Below, one piece after another: positions 1-5,978 of a DNA stretch of 11,720 bases. Under the pieces are notes generated by a model that worked only from the letters and a program-made list of their open reading frames with translations, did not search any database and was not told the DNA's origin. This DNA is from DATLFP01 sp035540955 (GTDB taxonomy: Bacteria; Actinomycetota; Acidimicrobiia; Acidimicrobiales; CADCSY01), in contig DATLFP010000003.1 of NCBI GenBank assembly GCA_035540955.1, positions 1-11,720 of the forward strand, given 5' to 3'. Position numbers and translations under genes: made by a program. Numbering within the stretch: the stretch's first letter is position 1; each line of letters opens with the position of its first letter.

Positions 1-852
1 GGTCCCGAACGCGAGCGGCTTGGCCGGCTTGATCGCCACCTGCATCCACCGCATGTCGCCGATGCGGTCGAGCACGACCTTCACGTAGTCGAGGTCGCCC
101 ATCGACACCCCGCCGCTGGTGACGAGCGCGTCGCAGCGGGCCGCCGCCCCCTCGATGGCGGCGGTGATGGCGGCCTCGTCGTCGGCGGCGGTGCCGAGGT
201 CGACGGCCTCGAAGCCGGCCTGGCGGACGAGGGCGAGCAGGGTCGGGCGGTTCGAGTCGCGGATCTGGCCGGGCCCCAGCGGGGCGTCGCCATCGACCAG
301 CTCGTCACCGGTCGACAGCACCCCCACCCGGGGCCGTCGCACCACCCGCACCGCCGAGCGCCCGGCGGTGGCGAGCAGGCCGAGGTGGGCGGGGGTGAGC
401 ACCTGGCCGGGCTCGACCACCGGGTCGCCGGGCTGTAGGTCGTCACCGGCGGGTCGGACCGCGGTGCCGGGCGCCACCGCCACCTCGATGCGCACCCGGT
501 CGCCGTCGGCGAGGGCCTCGGTGCGCTCGACCATCACCACGGCGTCGGCGCCCGGGGGCATGGGCGCGCCGGTCATGATCCGGGCCGCCTGGCCGGCGCC
601 GACGGTGAGGTCCCCGGCCGACCCGGCGGCGATGAGCCCGACCACGTCGAGCTCGCACGGGGCGCCGGCGGTGTCGGCGGCCCGCACCGCGTAGCCGTCC
701 ATGGCGGTGTTGGCGAACGGCGGCACCGGCTCGGCGACCACCACCCCCTCGGCGGCCACGCACCCGAGGGCGTCGGCGAGGGCGACCTCGGCGTCCGCCA
801 GCGGCGCGCACCCGTCGAGCACGTAGGCGCGCGCCTCGGCGAGGCCGATCAC
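1..852 (-). CDS. moeA: Molybdopterin molybdenumtransferase MoeA, 3' end outside window
   Basis: This enzyme inserts molybdate into adenylylated molybdopterin, the last step of molybdenum cofactor synthesis, in the cytoplasm. The visible 284 residues carry the family signatures: PPFANTAMDGYAVRAAD at about 44-60, RIMTGAPMPPGAD at 91-103, a VLSTGDEL segment in the MogA-like domain, SGGVSMGD at 246-253 and the start of the KPAKPLAFG segment at the edge. Family members are about 400 residues, so roughly the last 120 residues lie beyond position 1. The start is a GTG at 852-850 whose last two bases belong to the galU TGA (GTGA overlap), giving MIGLAEARAYVLDG, which fits the family N-terminus. It is the fourth gene of the plsY-GGDEF-galU-moeA unit and is probably translated by coupling to galU. 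Identity is seen from motifs; the function is family knowledge. Confidence 0.95.
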   Translation of the reverse strand, partial: MIGLAEARAYVLDGCAPLADAEVALADALGCVAAEGVVVAEPVPPFANTAMDGYAVRAADTAGAPCELDVVGLIAAGSAGDLTVGAGQAARIMTGAPMPPGADAVVMVERTEALADGDRVRIEVAVAPGTAVRPAGDDLQPGDPVVEPGQVLTPAHLGLLATAGRSAVRVVRRPRVGVLSTGDELVDGDAPLGPGQIRDSNRPTLLALVRQAGFEAVDLGTAADDEAAITAAIEGAAARCDALVTSGGVSMGDLDYVKVVLDRIGDMRWMQVAIKPAKPLAFGT

Positions 853-1727
853 CGCGCCTTGACGAACTCGGCGAGGAACGCCCGGAACTCAGGCCCGAGC
901 TCCGGGTGGCGGGCGGCGAGCTCGACCGTCGCCTTGAGGTGCTCGATGGGCGTGCCGACGTCGTAGCGGCCCTTGTCGAACACGACCCCGAAGAGCGGCT
1001 CGCGCTCGAGCAGCAGGGCGATGGCGTCGGTCAGCTGGATCTCCCCGCCCTTGCCCGGCCGCACGCCGGCGATGCACTCGAAGATGGCCGGGGTGAACAC
1101 GTAGCGGCCGGTGGCGATCAGGGTCGACGGGGCCGCCGCCGGCGCCGGCTTCTCGACCATCCCCCGCAGCCGGTAGAGCGACTCGCCCACCTGCTCGGCG
1201 GGGTCGGCGACGCCGTAGGCCGAGACCTCGTCGCGGGGCACGTCGCGGAACGCGACCACCGAGCCGCCCTTCTCCCCGAAGGCGGCGATCATCCGCTTCA
1301 GCAGCGAGGCGCCGTCGATCATGAGGTCGTCGGGCAGGAGCACGGCGAACGGGGCGCCGCCCACGAACGCCTCGGCGCACCGCACCGCATGCCCGAGGCC
1401 CTTGGCCTCGCCCTGGCGCACGAAGTGGAGGTTGGCGAGCTCGGCGATCTCGCGCACGGCCTGGGCCTCGACGACCTTGCCGCTCTTCTCGAGGATCTCC
1501 TCGAGCTCAGGGGCCCGGTCGAAGTGGTCGGCGATCGACCGGCTGCCCCGCCCGGTGACCACGATGATGTCGGTGATCCCCGCCTCGACGGCCTCCTCGA
1601 CGACGTACTGGATGGCCGGCTTCTCCAGCAGCGGCAGCATCGCCTTCTGCTGGGCCTTGGTGGCCGGGAGGAAGCGGGTGCCGAGGCCGGCGGCGGGGAT
1701 GACCGCCTTCGTCACGGGTGGGGTCAT
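849..1727 (-). CDS. galU: UTP--glucose-1-phosphate uridylyltransferase GalU
   Basis: This enzyme makes UDP-glucose from UTP and glucose-1-phosphate, supplying glycans, glycolipids and exopolysaccharide. The 292-residue length is normal. Motifs seen: nucleotide-binding PAAGLGTRFLPATK at 11-24, LPDDLMID at 131-138 (metal/nucleotide site), VEKP at 191-194, GEIQLTDAI at 228-236 and GRYDVGTP at 253-260. One oddity is at 25-32: most GalU proteins have a PKEMLP-type motif, but here it reads QQKAMLP, keeping the Lys and losing the Glu. The ATG at 1727-1725 overlaps the stop of the upstream GGDEF gene (ATGA), and its own TGA overlaps the moeA GTG. The open frame continues far upstream, but that part is only a GC-rich shadow of the GGDEF gene. 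Mycobacterium tuberculosis also has galU next to moeA1. Confidence 0.96.
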   Translation of the reverse strand: MTPPVTKAVIPAAGLGTRFLPATKAQQKAMLPLLEKPAIQYVVEEAVEAGITDIIVVTGRGSRSIADHFDRAPELEEILEKSGKVVEAQAVREIAELANLHFVRQGEAKGLGHAVRCAEAFVGGAPFAVLLPDDLMIDGASLLKRMIAAFGEKGGSVVAFRDVPRDEVSAYGVADPAEQVGESLYRLRGMVEKPAPAAAPSTLIATGRYVFTPAIFECIAGVRPGKGGEIQLTDAIALLLEREPLFGVVFDKGRYDVGTPIEHLKATVELAARHPELGPEFRAFLAEFVKAR

Positions 1728-2677
1728 GCGGTCTCCGGGGTCGGTGCGGGGCGGACCTGGTTCTTGCCGGCGCCCTTGGCCTCGTACAGGCCGGCGTCGG
1801 CGGCGGCGACGAGCATAGGGATCGTCGTGCCGTGCTCGGGGTGGCAGGCGACGCCGACCGACATCGTCACGGTGATCTCGCCGTCCGGTGTGGCGACCGG
1901 GGTGGCGGCCACGATCGTGCGCACGTGGTCGGCGACCCGCAGGGCGCCGTGCAGGTCGGTCTGGGGCAGGACCAGCCCGAACTCCTCGCCCCCGTAGCGG
2001 GCGACGAGGTCGACGCCCCGGGTGCTGTCGACGAGCCGGCGGGCGACCTCGACGAGGACGGCGTCGCCGGCGAGGTGGCCGTGCCGGTCGTTGACCACCT
2101 TGAAGTCGTCGACGTCGCACAGGACCACCGCGAAGCGCTCCCCGAACCGGGCGGCGCGGTCGAGCTCCTCCACGCACCGCACGTCGAACTGCCGCCGGTT
2201 CCACAGCCCGGTGAGGCCGTCGGTGATCGACAGCCGCCTCGCCTCCTCGTGGGCGTAGGTGGCGTCCATGGCCGCCCCGGCCTGGCGGGCCAGCGCCCGC
2301 ACGTCCTCGGCCCGGCGCCCGTCGCCGCCGTAGAGGCCGATCGTTCCGTACTCCCGCTGCCGCACGACGAGCGGCACGGCGAGCGTGGCGGTCGCCGGGT
2401 CGCCGTGGTCGCCGACGGCCACGACGGGGTCGCCCCGGACCATGCGGGCGACCACGGCGGCGCCGGTGTCGGACCACAGCACGGCGGCATCGGCGCCGGC
2501 GAGCGAGAGGGCGGTGTCGAGCACGACCTCGAGCAGCTCCCCCCGGTCCTCCGCGTGGAGGGCGTCGGCCAGCCGGGTGAGCGCCTGGTGCAGCGCCCGC
2601 GCCCGGCGCTGGGAGCGCAGCGACCACCCGACGGCCAGCAGGGTGACCAGCACGAGCCCGGCGACGAGGGCGAGCAT
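1724..2677 (-). CDS. Membrane-anchored GAF-like/GGDEF diguanylate cyclase
   Basis: This is a probable synthase of cyclic di-GMP from two GTP. The 317-residue protein has a hydrophobic N-terminal segment (about 2-20), a short basic/helical linker, a GAF-like sensory region (about 32-140) and a GGDEF domain (about 148-312). In the GGDEF domain I see DGLTGLWNRR at 153-162, the metal Asp in CDVDDFKVVND (D188 and D190-D191) and the active-site loop GGEEF at 229-233. An RGVD I-site at 220-223 lies exactly five residues before that loop, so product inhibition is expected. The start is ATG 2677-2675, whose A is the last base of the plsY TGA. The GTG just before it (2680) is equally possible (GTGATG). 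The stop overlaps the galU ATG. Neither a strong ribosome binding site nor a promoter is visible, which implies translational coupling. The GAF assignment is by pattern only. Confidence 0.92.
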   Translation of the reverse strand: MLALVAGLVLVTLLAVGWSLRSQRRARALHQALTRLADALHAEDRGELLEVVLDTALSLAGADAAVLWSDTGAAVVARMVRGDPVVAVGDHGDPATATLAVPLVVRQREYGTIGLYGGDGRRAEDVRALARQAGAAMDATYAHEEARRLSITDGLTGLWNRRQFDVRCVEELDRAARFGERFAVVLCDVDDFKVVNDRHGHLAGDAVLVEVARRLVDSTRGVDLVARYGGEEFGLVLPQTDLHGALRVADHVRTIVAATPVATPDGEITVTMSVGVACHPEHGTTIPMLVAAADAGLYEAKGAGKNQVRPAPTPETA

Positions 2678-3252
2678 CACCGTCGCAGCGTGCGCTCGTC
2701 GCCCCGCACGAGGCGACCGATGTTCCCGGCATGGCGGGCGACGACGACCGCGGCGACCGCCGCCAGGCCGACCACCTCGGCGAGCGGTCGGCCCCGGAGC
2801 GCGAAGCCGGCGGGCAGGAGGGCGGCGGCGGCGAGGGAGGCGAGCGAGGCCGTGCCCGAGACCCGGGCCAGCACCAGCCACCCGAGCCCGACGACGGCGG
2901 CCAGGAGCGGGTCGAGGACGACCACCAGCCCGCTGGCGGTGGCCACGCCCTTGCCGCCCCGCAGCCGGCGGGTCACCGGCAGCACGTGACCGACCACCGC
3001 GGCGGCGCCGCAGGCGAGGCCGAGCAGCCGGCCGCCGGCGGCGAGGCCGAGCCCGGTGGCGGCGATGCCCTTGAGCAGGTCGCCGGCGAACACGACGGCG
3101 CCCGCCCGGGGCCCGGCCGTGCGGTAGACGTTGGAGGCGCCGGGGTTGCCCGATCCCTCCCGGGTCGGGTCGCGGCCCAGCCGGCGGCCGACGACGAGGG
3201 CGGTGGGCACGGTGCCGAGGAGATAGGCCACCGCCACCACGAGCGCCTTCAC
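2677..3252 (-). CDS. plsY: Acyl-phosphate--glycerol-3-phosphate acyltransferase PlsY
   Basis: This integral membrane enzyme transfers an acyl group from acyl-phosphate to glycerol-3-phosphate, giving lysophosphatidate, the first step of phospholipid synthesis. The 191 residues are mostly hydrophobic helices. All three PlsY motifs are present: GSGNPGASNVYR at 33-44, GHVLPV plus RGGKGVAT at 88-105, and RHAGNIGRLVRGDE at 173-186. I chose GTG 3252 because it gives MKALVVAVAYLLGTVP, the usual start of the family. The frame stays open to an ATG at 3354, but that stretch is hydrophilic and runs through the CIRCE element and into the divergent gene. No Shine-Dalgarno sequence precedes the GTG. A leaderless transcript is possible. 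It is the first gene of the leftward operon, and its TGA overlaps the GGDEF start. Confidence 0.95.
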   Translation of the reverse strand: MKALVVAVAYLLGTVPTALVVGRRLGRDPTREGSGNPGASNVYRTAGPRAGAVVFAGDLLKGIAATGLGLAAGGRLLGLACGAAAVVGHVLPVTRRLRGGKGVATASGLVVVLDPLLAAVVGLGWLVLARVSGTASLASLAAAALLPAGFALRGRPLAEVVGLAAVAAVVVARHAGNIGRLVRGDERTLRR

Positions 3253-3258
3253 GGCGCA

Positions 3259-3286
3259 ATGGTACGCTGGCACTCGTCCTTGCCGA
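3259..3286 (-). promoter_or_regulatory. Candidate plsY promoter, possibly leaderless
   Basis: Read on the minus strand there is a -10-like TACCAT (3264-3259) and a weak -35-like TCGGCA (3286-3281), 16 bp apart. Transcription would then start at about 3252, the G of the plsY GTG, giving a leaderless message. This would explain the missing ribosome binding site. The elements overlap the CIRCE repeat. The matches are modest (four of six bases each) and this is inference only. Confidence 0.25.
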
Positions 3287-3293
3287 GTGCTAA
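3267..3293. promoter_or_regulatory. CIRCE element (HrcA heat-shock operator)
   Basis: The right arm GAGTGCTAA (3285-3293) matches the CIRCE consensus in 9 of 9 bases. The left arm CTGGCACTC (3267-3275) matches TTAGCACTC in 7 of 9. The spacer (3276-3284) is exactly 9 bp, the canonical length. CIRCE is bound by the repressor HrcA, which classically controls groES-groEL and dnaK operons. Here it lies 22 bp before the ATG of the ruc-like gene and 14 bp before the GTG of plsY on the other strand, so it could affect either or both. No hrcA gene is in the window. The match is seen directly; the regulation is inferred. Confidence 0.9.
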
Positions 3294-3315
3294 CGCCGTC
3301 CCCCGGAGCCCGCGG

Positions 3316-3666
3316 ATGCCGACCTACGAGTACCGGTGCAAGAGCTGTTCCCACGAGCTCGAGGCCCAGCAGTCCTTCACCGACGACCCGCTCACGACGT
3401 GCCCGAGCTGCGGGGCCGAGACCCTGCGGAAGGTGTTCGGGAACATCGCGGTGACCTTCAAGGGGAGCGGCTTCTACAAGACCGACAGCCGCCCGGCGGC
3501 CGGGAAGTCGTCCTCGTCCTCGGAGTCGGGCACGAGCGACTCGGGCGCCGGCGACGCGAAGAAGAGCGACGCGAAGAGCGGCACGACCTCGGAGACCAAG
3601 ACCGACTCGGGCGCCTCGAAGCCGGCGACCTCGAGCGGGACGCCCACCGCGGCCGCCGCCTCCTAG
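3316..3666 (+). CDS. FmdB-family zinc-ribbon protein, Ruc-like redox-regulated chaperone candidate
   Basis: This 116-residue protein has an N-terminal zinc ribbon with two CxxC knuckles (C8, C11, C29, C32), beginning MPTYEYRCKSC. A conserved FKGSGFYKTDSR segment follows at about 48-59. The remainder, about half the protein, is a low-complexity tail rich in Ser, Thr, Lys, Asp and Ala that should be disordered. Databases often label such proteins 'FmdB transcriptional regulator'. The same architecture is found in M. tuberculosis Rv0991c (Ruc), a chaperone activated by oxidation and coregulated with Hsp60/Hsp70. The CIRCE element upstream and the galU-moeA neighbourhood support that relationship. 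A GGAG ribosome binding site (3305-3308) precedes the ATG by 7 nt. The zinc-ribbon fold is clear from sequence; chaperone activity is inferred from family and context. The next gene starts 22 bp downstream, so the two are probably cotranscribed. Confidence 0.9.
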   Translation: MPTYEYRCKSCSHELEAQQSFTDDPLTTCPSCGAETLRKVFGNIAVTFKGSGFYKTDSRPAAGKSSSSSESGTSDSGAGDAKKSDAKSGTTSETKTDSGASKPATSSGTPTAAAAS

Positions 3667-3688
3667 CCCGGCGCCCCGGAGCCACCCC

Positions 3689-4486
3689 GTGCAGGCCCAG
3701 CTCGGCGTGTTCGGCGGCTCGGGCTTCTACTCGTTCCTCGACGACGTCGAGGAGGTCGAGGTCGACACCCCGTGGGGCGCGCCGTCGGCCCCGGTGACGA
3801 TCGGCGACGTCGGTGGCCGCCGGGTGGCGTTCCTGCCTCGGCACGGGCGTCGCCACGACCGGCCCCCGGCCCAGGTGCCGTACCGGGCCAACCTGTGGGC
3901 CATGCGGGAGCTCGGCGTGACCCGCATCTTCGGCCCGTGCGCGGTCGGGTCGCTGCAGCGCGACGTCGAGCCCGGCCACGTGGTGGTGTGCGACCAGCTC
4001 GTCGACCGCACCTGGGGGCGCGCCGACACCTACTTCGACGCCGACGAGGTCGTGCACGTGTCCTTCGCCGAGCCGTACTGCCCCGAGCTGCGGGCGGTCG
4101 CGGTCGACGCCGCCCGGGCCGGCGGGGCGACGGTCCACGAGCGGGGCACGGTGGTGGTGATCCCCGGGCCCCGGTTCTCGACCCGGGCCGAGTCGGCGAT
4201 GTACCGCGGCCTCGGCTTCGACGTCGTCAACATGACGCAGTACCCCGAGGCCTACCTCGCCCGCGAGCTCGGGATCTGCTTCGCCACCCTCGCCATGGTC
4301 ACCGACCACGACAGCGGGGTCGAGGGCATCGAGCCGGTGACGCACGAGCGGGTGCTCGAGGTGTTCGACGCCAACCTCGCCCGCCTCCGCTCGGTGCTGC
4401 ACGACGCGCTGGTGGCGACCCCGCTCGAGCGGGCGTGCGGGTGCGCCGACGCCACCGGCGGGAAGGTCCCCACCCCTCCGGCGTAG
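3689..4486 (+). CDS. mtnP: S-methyl-5'-thioadenosine phosphorylase
   Basis: This enzyme phosphorolytically cleaves methylthioadenosine, the by-product of polyamine and other AdoMet-dependent reactions, to adenine and methylthioribose-1-phosphate for methionine and purine salvage. The 265 residues show the purine nucleoside phosphorylase family-2 pattern: GGSGFY at 9-14 (phosphate site), PRHGRRH at 50-56, PYRANLWAM at 64-72, GPRFSTRAES at 160-169, NMTQYPEAYLARELG at 181-195 and TDHD at 205-208. The Asp residues in TDHD favour 6-aminopurines, as in MTA phosphorylases, over the Asn of inosine/guanosine enzymes. Translation starts at GTG 3689, giving MQAQLGVFGGSG, which fits the family. It lies 22 bp after the ruc-like gene and may share its CIRCE-controlled transcript. 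The C-terminus has a small Cys/Gly/Pro-rich extension (CGCADATGG). Confidence 0.93.
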   Translation: MQAQLGVFGGSGFYSFLDDVEEVEVDTPWGAPSAPVTIGDVGGRRVAFLPRHGRRHDRPPAQVPYRANLWAMRELGVTRIFGPCAVGSLQRDVEPGHVVVCDQLVDRTWGRADTYFDADEVVHVSFAEPYCPELRAVAVDAARAGGATVHERGTVVVIPGPRFSTRAESAMYRGLGFDVVNMTQYPEAYLARELGICFATLAMVTDHDSGVEGIEPVTHERVLEVFDANLARLRSVLHDALVATPLERACGCADATGGKVPTPPA

Positions 4487-4536
4487 AACCCGCTGCTGGC
4501 ACCACGCGCTTCCCCCGCACCCGAGTCGAGAGCGAT

Positions 4537-4541
4537 GGAGG
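4537..4541 (+). promoter_or_regulatory. Strong Shine-Dalgarno site that fixes the SAF-protein start
   Basis: GGAGG lies 5 nt before ATG 4547. It falls within and just after an earlier in-frame ATG at 4535, so it points to 4547 as the true start. This is the best ribosome binding site in the window. Confidence 0.75.
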
Positions 4542-4546
4542 AAGCG

Positions 4547-5140
4547 ATGATCCCCCGCCCTGCGGGCCGGCGCTGGTGGCGCCGGCTCCGGTTCCGTCAC
4601 CCCGCGCCGTACTGGCTGGCCGCCTTCGCGCTGGCGGCGCTCACCGCCACCGGCGTGGGCCGGGCCACTGACGCCGCCCGCGCCGAGCGCGAGCGGTGGG
4701 GGGCGCGGGTCCCGGTGGCGATCGCCACCGTCGACCACGAGCCCGGCGACGTGCTCGACGCCGAGGTCGTCCTGCTGCCGGCGGCGATGGTCCCCGCCGG
4801 CGCCCTCGCCGAGCCCCCCGCCGGCCAGCGGGTGGCGGCGTGGATCGCCGCCGGCGAGGTCGTGCTCGAGCGGCGGCTGGCGCCCGCCGGCCTGTCCCCG
4901 GTTGCGGCCCGGCTGCCGCCGGGCACCCGGGGCGTGGCCGTGCCCCCCGGCATCGCTCCCCTGCCCGTCGAGGTCGGCGACCGGGTCGACGTGCTCGGCC
5001 CGGCCCTGCTGGCGTCGAGCGCGCTGGTGGTGGCGGTGGCCGAGGACGCCGTCACCGTCGCCGTGCGCGACGCCGCCGACAGCACGAGCACGACGGTGCC
5101 GGTGAGGACGGCGTCGGCGATGCGGCGGGCGGCGGCGTGA
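4547..5140 (+). CDS. SAF-domain, CpaB/RcpC-like single-pass membrane protein
   Basis: This is a 197-residue protein with a very basic N-terminus (RRWWRRLRFRH), one membrane segment at about 22-38 and an extracytoplasmic SAF-type region at about 54-116. A CpaB-like segment follows (TRGVAVPPGIAPLPVEVGDRVDVLGP, residues 127-152). In CpaB/RcpC proteins this arrangement belongs to Flp/Tad pilus assembly, and SAF domains also occur in FlgA and AFP-like proteins. No Tad pilus genes are nearby, so the role here is unknown. I start at ATG 4547, not 4535, because of the GGAGG site. The preceding 60 bp (4487-4546) show no clear terminator or promoter, so it may be read through from the mtnP gene. It converges on uppP with only 12 bp between the two stops. 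Domain assignment is by pattern. Confidence 0.8.
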   Translation: MIPRPAGRRWWRRLRFRHPAPYWLAAFALAALTATGVGRATDAARAERERWGARVPVAIATVDHEPGDVLDAEVVLLPAAMVPAGALAEPPAGQRVAAWIAAGEVVLERRLAPAGLSPVAARLPPGTRGVAVPPGIAPLPVEVGDRVDVLGPALLASSALVVAVAEDAVTVAVRDAADSTSTTVPVRTASAMRRAAA

Positions 5141-5152
5141 CCGGTCGATGCG

Positions 5153-5965
5153 CTAGCGGACCGACGACGCCGCCAGCCCGATCACCGCCACGCCGACGAT
5201 CACCCGGTAGACGACGAACGGCGCGAAGGAGCGGGTGCGCACGATCCGCAGCGTCGCCCACACTGCCAGCCACCCGGTCACGGCCGACGCCACGATGCCC
5301 CACACGAACGGGGCCACGAAGTCGCGCGGGAAGTCGCCGACCACGTCGAGGCCCTTGTAGAGGATGGCGCCGGCGATGATCGGCAGCGACATGAGGAACG
5401 AGATGCGGGCCGCCGAGTCGCGGTCGAACCCGAGCCACCGCGTCGCGGTGATCGTGACGCCCGACCGCGACACGCCCGGCGCCAGGGCCAGCGCCTGGGC
5501 CACGCCGGCGGTCACCGCGTCGCGCGCCCGGAACCCCTCGGGCCGGCGGTCGCCGCCGATGCGGTCGGCCCACAGCAGCACGAGACCGAAGGTGATCAGC
5601 AGCACGCCGATCACCCACGGCCGGTCGCCGAGGCTGTCGAAGGTGTCCTCGAACAGCGCGCCGGTGAGCGCAGCCGGCACCGTCGACAGCAGGAGGAGCC
5701 ACGCCACCCGCCCGTCGGTCGACCGCGGCGCGGTGAACCCGGCCGTCGCGTAGCGCCCGATGTCGCGGGCGAAGTAGGCGACCGCCCCGGCGAGCGTGCC
5801 GAGGTGCAGGGCGACGTCGAAGGTCTGCTCGAGGTGGGGGGCGTTGGCGAAGTCGTCCCACCCGAATAGCCACGGCACGAGCCGGAGGTGGCCGCTCGAG
5901 GAGATCGGGAGGAACTCGGTCAGGCCCTGGACGATGCCCAGGACGATGGCGTGGACGACGCTCAC
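5153..5965 (-). CDS. uppP: Undecaprenyl-diphosphatase UppP (BacA type)
   Basis: This integral membrane enzyme dephosphorylates undecaprenyl diphosphate to regenerate the lipid carrier for peptidoglycan and other wall polymers. Overproduction of family members gives bacitracin tolerance. The 270-residue length is typical and the protein is hydrophobic throughout. The catalytic motifs are intact: QGLTEFLPISSSGHL at 13-27, containing the (E/Q)xxxE signature as Q13-E17, and PGVSRSGVT at 163-171 with the essential Arg at 167. The start is GTG 5965 (MSVVHAIVLGIVQG), which matches the family start. The frame is open further upstream only because it overlaps the PHP gene. It follows the PHP gene by 13 bp and is probably cotranscribed with it. 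Confidence 0.96.
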   Translation of the reverse strand: MSVVHAIVLGIVQGLTEFLPISSSGHLRLVPWLFGWDDFANAPHLEQTFDVALHLGTLAGAVAYFARDIGRYATAGFTAPRSTDGRVAWLLLLSTVPAALTGALFEDTFDSLGDRPWVIGVLLITFGLVLLWADRIGGDRRPEGFRARDAVTAGVAQALALAPGVSRSGVTITATRWLGFDRDSAARISFLMSLPIIAGAILYKGLDVVGDFPRDFVAPFVWGIVASAVTGWLAVWATLRIVRTRSFAPFVVYRVIVGVAVIGLAASSVR

Positions 5966-5978
5966 GCGAGCCCCGGCA

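Noticed and set aside
849..2732. A 627-residue open frame including GalU plus a long N-terminal extension
   Set aside because: The extension is Arg/Pro/Gly-rich nonsense opposite the true GGDEF frame. The GalU ATG at 1727 and the ATGA overlap explain the gene.
906..2989. Long plus-strand open frames across the plsY-moeA operon
   Set aside because: They are antisense to four recognisable genes and have low-complexity composition. Stop codons are rare in such GC-rich DNA.
3253..3354. N-terminal extension of PlsY to an ATG at 3354
   Set aside because: It would run through the CIRCE element and into the divergent ruc-like gene, and the added residues are hydrophilic and unlike PlsY.
3458..4738. 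A 426-residue minus-strand open frame
   Set aside because: It is antisense to the ruc-like gene and mtnP, which carry strong motifs; its own product is His/Arg/Gly-rich with no recognisable domain.
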